Assembly: GCF_036588685.1 (NCBI RefSeq)
Contig: NC_086376.1
Coordinates: forward strand, 60,473,166 to 60,537,165
Source of the DNA: Mytilus trossulus
Lineage: Eukaryota; Mollusca; Bivalvia; Mytilida; Mytilidae
Reading direction: 5' to 3'
DNA length: 64,000 nucleotides
In this document: piece after piece, positions 58,166 to 64,000 of the stretch
How positions within the stretch are numbered: position 1 is the first letter of the stretch
Layout: every line of letters begins with the position of its first letter
Notes under the pieces: generated by a model
Databases searched by the model: none
The model's input: the letters and a program-made list of their open reading frames with translations, nothing else
What the model was told of the DNA's origin: nothing
Made by a program: the position numbers and the translations under genes

Positions 58166-60770
58166 TGGCACTCTTTGCGCTCTGTTGAAAATATTACACT
58201 AAAATACATTAAATCGAAAGATGGCAACATAGATGACATTCGCACATCTAATCAACACAATGATATATAATGGTTGATGCATAATGATAGCTTTCCATGC
58301 CTTTCAGAAAATATTGTTAAAAGATAAGGCATGGTAAATGCATGATATCGAATTTCATATAGTTACAGGAGATATTAGATCATCGTGAATCAGATACAAC
58401 GACCAAATACAACATATAAATCCGTTATCTTAATTTGTTTGCAGAACTGTTGAACGGAAAAATATATGCAATTTTTCGAAATTTATTTTAATGCAGACGC
58501 CGAAAAAATAATTATTGTTAGAAAAACACTCAAGAAAAAATGTCGATAATCCTAAAGTGTAAACGTGAATGAGCCATGAGTCAAAACGGCACTATAAAAA
58601 TAACGCGAATTACACTAGAAGGACATTATCAATCCTGAATGTTTCAGATGCAGAAAACGTCCAAAATGACCTACTTTGTTCAGTATAATTTTGTAATGGA
58701 TATATCTTTGTGTTTAACAAAGTAGATATTAGATGACAATAAAATAGTTAGTGTTTGATATATCAATTACGTCCACAGTAGGTACCACAAGCAGTTATTT
58801 CCTAAGTTCATAAAAATCTACGCCAATTTGAATTGTGAATGACTCTGTTTAATGTTATTGTTAAAATCCCTGATATTTCCAATATACATCAAACAAACAG
58901 GAAATACCAAAATTGGAATCCCAACACGTTATAGTTTAGTTAAAACAATATTAATACTTTAAATCATATTAATTGTTTTTTGCCAGATACATTAAGTAAG
59001 TAAGTAAGTAAATGTTTATTATAGTGACATGTGTAATCACATTTCAATAAAGTACAAATATATTACATACACAATAAAATACACCCGACCCATTGGGTCT
59101 ATAAGTCACTTTCAAATAATAAAATATAATTCTTTTATCACGGATTTCAAACAAATTAATGAAAAGTAAGATTAAGCTAAATTTCAACATAATCAATTAA
59201 TAATGAAAAATTCAAACTTATATAAATAAATAATTAAAAATGAAGTTATTAGAAGATCGATTTAATAAATGTCAAGTTGAATGCATAATTAATTAATAAT
59301 GAAAAATTCAAACTTATATAAAAAATGAAGTTATGAGAAAATCGATTTAGTAAATGTCAAGTTGAATGCATAATAAATTAATTTTTATAATAAAGAAACT
59401 GGAAACATATCCATAACTTGAGACTTGTTATTAGAATATTCTTGAACTTATAACAGTGAAATTATTAAAAAGTTCATTATATTCATGCTATATATATTTC
59501 TCATTCATAGCAGGCCGTTTATTTAGATATAGTGTGTCTTGTTTTAATAGTTAAAGTTACACAAAATGTTATACATCTTGACATTAGATTTTTAGGGGGA
59601 AAATTATATAATTTCGATTTTAGTTTGCAATCGTATTTCTTATTCGTATAAGTCTGTGATAATTCAGGAAAGAAACATGATTGTATAGCGTACTCACTCC
59701 AGCTCAGATAAGCAATAGAGATAAAATGGATAAGCGTTGGTTCGTTATAAAGGTTTTACGAGCACGGAGGGCGAATAGTTATTTATCCAACGATCCAACG
59801 CTTATCTGAGAAAACTGAGAGTATGAACCAACCATAATCAGCTTCGATACCATGTTCTTTATATAGGTCAAATATCACAATGCTACATATATCTACCAAC
59901 GTCAGCTACAATGTATTTATCCTTCTATTTACGTCAAATCTAGTAGTTCTAGGCGCATGTCAGCTATTGTATGTCTTGTTATACGTCAAAGCAAAATTCA
60001 TATACGACTTGTGAGACAGAAGTACTTGTATTTGTTAACAATTTCATTTGATTATAAAAAATAATAGTATTTTAATCTTTTGAAAAATGTAGCAACACCT
60101 CAATAAATAACGGTACTTATATAGTAAACACACTTTTCAGTTTTCAATCCATTTATCTAGAATAGTTAAATGCTCTTTTAAAACGAGTGGAATGAGTTTA
60201 TGACAACAATATTGTCACTTTTGTTAAGTGCAATTGTCGATAATTGACACATTTTCTATTGAAAAAAACATATACTGTACGCATTTGTCAACATTTATAC
60301 AAACAAACGAAGTTCCATCTGACACTTTTTGTAAATAGAATTTATACTTATATTACTAGTTTGGATTAAACAAAGGCAAGTTTTTGAAGTTCTTGAAAAA
60401 AGATAAACAAATAGTCCAATCACGACTTGATAACAGGTCAGCGATACCACCTCATAAAAAGCGCTGTCAGAGAAGGAATGCTAAAGTTATTAGTATTCGA
60501 ATAAAGCAAATCAATACCAGGTATAAGAACATAACAATATACGTTCAAGACAAATATAAAACAACAAGACGTAAGGTACAGGGACAATATACGAAAATGA
60601 CCCAAAATAAATAACAACTAGAAAAGTAAAAGGTTGACAAAATCCTTCAAAAATATGGATGAAACGACGAACATTGTCACCATTCAATATTTATGAACAA
60701 GGGGCAATCCAAAGCAAAATAAAACGTGTGCTGCAGGACAATATCCTAACATATAAATCTAATGCAACAA
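58165..60770. other. AT-rich sequence with short repeats, no gene recognised
   Basis: An (aagt)n run lies at 58996-59012. A ~90-bp segment (aattaataatgaaaaattcaaacttatata...gtcaagttgaatgca) is tandemly duplicated at 59195-59370. A partial palindrome around ataagcgttgg lies at 59731-59813. Confidence 0.5.
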
Positions 60771-61115
60771 GACAGGTGTGGTTCGATGCCACTGATGTTG
60801 GACGTATCGTCCCCCCTTGAGGGTATCACCAGCCCAGTAGTCAGGTGTTGACATGAATATCAATTATATGGTCATTTGATAAATTTCCTGTTTACAAAAC
60901 TTTTTTGATAAACTAAGGATTTTCTTATCCCAGGAGTAGATAATCTTAGCCGTATTTGGCATCTCTTTATTTGGAATTTTGGGTTCTCAATGCTCTTGAA
61001 CTTTGTACGTGTTTGGCTTTTTAACTCTTTTGATCTGAGCGTCACTTATATGTCGTATGTAGACGAAATGCGCTCTGGCGTATCAAATTATTATCCTAGT
61101 ACCTTTGATAACTAT
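60770..61115 (-). repeat. Mussel interspersed repeat family E, inverted, near full length
   Basis: Runs inverted from gtggttcgatgccactgatg through ttttgggttctcaatgctct and gagcgtcacttat to tcctagtacctttgataact. Confidence 0.8.
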
Positions 61116-62800
61116 ATATCAAACATGACAAATATAGAGCAACAAGGGAAATAGATCATATATGTTAATTCACTTTTTTAAATAATAAACTAGGCTGTTC
61201 GTTTTCTAGATTGAATGGTATTGTATTTGTCATGTTGGGACTTTTTTTATTGCTGGCTATGCGGTGTGGGTTTTTTGCATTGTTATAAATAAATGCAACA
61301 GTAGTATACCGCTGTCCGAAACTCATAAATCGACAACGAGAACAAAGACACAACAGAAACACAACATTAAAATGTAACACACACAGAAACGAGCTACAAT
61401 ATTACAATGGCCATTTTCCTGACTTGGTACAGGAGTTTTATAGATATTGTTTTCTTAAAATGATGGGTTGAACCTGTTAGAGGCCATACACAGAAACCTG
61501 CTGTTGCTTAAAATTATATCTATGCAAAGTGCAATAAAATTTTGATTAATTTGAAGAAAAAAATATATCTAGTATGTTATTAGATCTGTGTTGATAGTTA
61601 TCTATCGTTCCTGATCTACTTTTATATATGCATCTATAGTCGAAAGTACATCGGAACACATTTTTTTCTATTGCCTTCATAAGTTACTTGTCCTCAAGAT
61701 ATGTTCACCATAATGAAAACACAACCACAAAGTACACACGTGTGAATGTCATAAGTAAAGCTAAGCTATTACATGAAAGAAACTGGCAAAAGATGCTGGC
61801 ATATGACAAAAGTATGGACAGGAAAACACGTGGTAATAATCAAAAAGAAATTAATATAAAGACAGTTCACAGATAATAATTACAAAGAACTTCTCTTACT
61901 GTTCCCTTTGATCATTTGATTAAAATCTTCTTTATATTAAGAGCTCAAAATGTTTGCAGATACTATTTCTATTCTATTCATATACAATAAAAATTTATTA
62001 CATTCCTAACTAAAATGGCTTTTTAATTAATACATTCCTTGTAAAATTATACTAAAACTAATTGATACGGAATCGCTAGTCTAAGACTGTCGAATATTTT
62101 GTTCTATTATCGATATAATCTATTATCGCCTATAGGAAATCCATTTGTATTAACATTTATTAAATGCTAATTAAACTTGATTGTTAATCTGGTTTCCTAA
62201 TTATTGAGGGACTGTTAACACTTAGAGGAGACAATTTTATGGTTAGTGCAGTAAACTTACTTATAATTGTCATACTGAATCTTTTCAAGCTGCGAAAAAC
62301 TGATAATATGTTTGTTTTCTGCCAATAGTTACATTAAAGAAGAATTCATTTCATTAATCGTAAATAGAAACATATTACTGCCCATGAATATTTTACAAAT
62401 TTATACTTTACGATAAAAAAAAAATCCCACTATGACTCAAATATCAAATCAGTGGCAATTTCAGAATTCAGAGAAAAATAGTTGGACTTTGTTCTCAAAA
62501 ATAATACAGACATTTAATTTAAATAATTCTATGCAATAAAAAAATAATAAAAATGAGGCCGAACGCTCTAAACGCCTTCTGAATCTGCGAATGTGAACTT
62601 GTACAGTAATTTATACAAATAACAAAATAATGAATAAATATTAAATGACAGTCAATAATATTCATAGCACATTAACTTGCAAGACATCGGTATTTGTAGT
62701 TTGGCTTTCAGCACCTTATTGTATTTAATGCATAACTGCAAAACTGCAAAAAAGCAAAACTGCAATACACAACACTTTTTTTAATATCATTTCCCATTTA
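61115..62800. other. AT-rich sequence, no gene recognised
   Basis: A partial family D-like piece (ccattttcctgacttggtac) is at 61400-61450. Open frames at 61165-61380 and 61688-61876 are not supported. Confidence 0.4.
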
Positions 62801-62807
62801 TTTAGAG

Positions 62808-62905
62808 AGGCCTCGGTGACGAATGGTATAAGGTAGTCAAACTATTGTATCGCTAGCCTGTCATCACTGAAATTGTTAGTTCGAATTCGTCAAATGAAAG
62901 GTTCG
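62808..62905 (+). repeat. tRNA-derived SINE head (tRNA-Leu-like)
   Basis: gaggcctcggtgacgaatggtataagg resembles a tRNA 5' half with A box, and ttgttagttcgaattcg about 55 nt later matches a B box. The pattern resembles bivalve tRNA-Leu-type SINEs. Not a functional tRNA: the acceptor stem does not close. Confidence 0.5.
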
Positions 62906-63029
62906 ACAAAATTGTTTTCAAGCCACGATTATACTTCAGTACTTAAAATCTTTCAATCCTTTATGGATGGATTTAACATAGATAAATAAAATCGTATAAT
63001 AGAAAAGCAAAATGAGGATGTTAGATTTG

Positions 63030-63400
63030 ATATATACCTTTTAGTGTTTCTTTGTTACATTTATTTGTTTTTATAGTGATTAGGATTATAATACTGTTGA
63101 CTGCTGTACACTTATTCTATACACTTTTACGTATTGTGTCTGTTTGTTTTGTTCACGCATCGTTGTCAAAATAATGGAATTTGATGAGAATGTCATACAA
63201 GGGAGAGGTTAATCTAGCTATAAACTAGATTCAGTCCACCATTTTCCACATAAGAAAATGCCTGCATTAAATCAGGAATATGACAGTTGTTTGACGATAA
63301 TTGTGTTTGAGCTTTGGAATTTGCCATTTGATTAAGAACTTTTCCTTTTAAATTTCCGTCGGAGTTCAGTATTCTTACGATTTTACTTTTGACTCAATAT
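63030..63400 (-). repeat. Mussel interspersed repeat family D, inverted
   Basis: gtttctttgttacat, gttttgttcacgcatcgttgtca, atttgatgagaatgtcatac and gccatttgattaagaacttt are the complement of the family D core. A (caat)n run follows at 63498-63510. Confidence 0.75.
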
Positions 63401-64000
63401 TTGACTAGGATTGGTTTTTTTTTCTACTGAAGGTAGTCGGTTCCTAACAAATTGCTACGAAATATGACAATACTGCTCAAAGTGTCAATGAACACTAATC
63501 AATCAATCATTTATTTAGATATAAGCCAGAGTCTAACATAAAATTAAAAGATTTTCTGTTCATTGATAGCTTATACAAAGATAGCAATAAGGTAAAATAT
63601 AATTATTAATGAAGCTATGGGTTTTTTTCTTGTTTGGCAAACGCTATGAGTAGAATGACGTGTGCGTTAAATATTTCAATATCAACAAGTTTATGTCATA
63701 GAAATTATACCACTTTATCTAGGGAATACACAAAATTTTAAAATAGATGTATTTCATTTTGGCCAATGGCAGTGTTAATCATTCACATGATAATTTAGAG
63801 GAAATCCCTTGAAGAACATAACTCCATATATATTCTAATTAAAATCTGTATAACTTTGGAGGTTATTATAAATTCAAGAATTTTCTTACACAGAATTGTA
63901 AAGTTCACAAATGAAAAATTGTAATAATCTATTTTATCTTATTAAAAAGGTTTATTTATCTCAACTTCATAATTAAATGGTTATCAATTATACAAATTGT
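63400..64000. other. AT-rich end of window, no gene recognised
   Basis: Nothing beyond the (caat)n run could be supported. Confidence 0.4.

Noticed and set aside
62808..62905. Functional tRNA gene
   Set aside because: A and B boxes are visible but the acceptor stem does not pair and the anticodon arm is unconvincing; a SINE head fits better.

Overview
The window is AT-rich, intron-rich eukaryotic DNA. It most likely comes from a bivalve of the mussel group (Mytilidae, probably Mytilus). This rests on several interspersed repeat families I associate with mussel genomes, which recur here in both orientations, together with bivalve-type mobile elements and short exons separated by large introns. 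The species assignment is an inference from repeat recognition, not from a database search. No bacterial genes, operons, rRNA or CRISPR arrays are present, and almost all long open frames are shadows of tandem repeats or transposons.

Two host genes can be reconstructed from short exons, both on the minus strand. At about 3.8-7.6 kb there is a complete three-exon gene for alpha-endosulfine/ARPP-19 (121 aa), the Greatwall-activated inhibitor of PP2A-B55. Its two introns carry an 8-bp-TSD hAT-type element and a palindromic element with a 9-bp TSD. At about 39.5-49.5 kb there are the last five exons of a two-Ig-domain cell-surface protein of the Dpr/DIP/lachesin/zig type. It includes a 36-nt microexon and a C-terminal exon that looks like a GPI-attachment signal or single membrane anchor. 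All splice phases agree; the signal-peptide exon was not found.

Mobile DNA dominates the rest. At 31.3-35.2 kb (minus strand) lies an almost intact DIRS-type tyrosine-recombinase retrotransposon: gag with zinc-binding motifs, RT plus RNase H, and a YR integrase with its catalytic residues. Gag and pol share one reading frame separated by a single UGA in the leaky context UGA-CUA-G, and the RT has one frameshift. At 14.7-19.5 kb lies a foldback-like element (6-bp TSD). Its inverted arms are minisatellites of a ttttgtccg motif, and its left arm is interrupted by a second palindromic minisatellite element (36-bp TIRs, 5-bp TSD). Further non-autonomous elements with visible TIRs and TSDs lie at 7.1, 39.0, 41.9, 44.3 and 55.3 kb. 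Palindromic elements without a resolved TSD lie at 10.5, 46.8 and 56.4 kb. A Penelope-like RT fragment is at 36.6 kb.

Tandem arrays include a ~192-bp unit (8.3-9.0 kb), 30-bp units (15.2-15.8 and 45.9-46.4 kb), a ~175-bp unit (18.4-19.05 kb), a 42-bp unit with a 630-bp higher-order period (50.9-52.2 kb) and a 137-bp unit (54.25-55.08 kb). The remaining stretches (roughly 9-14.7, 19.5-31, 52-64 kb) hold interspersed mussel repeats and unique AT-rich sequence in which I recognise no gene.
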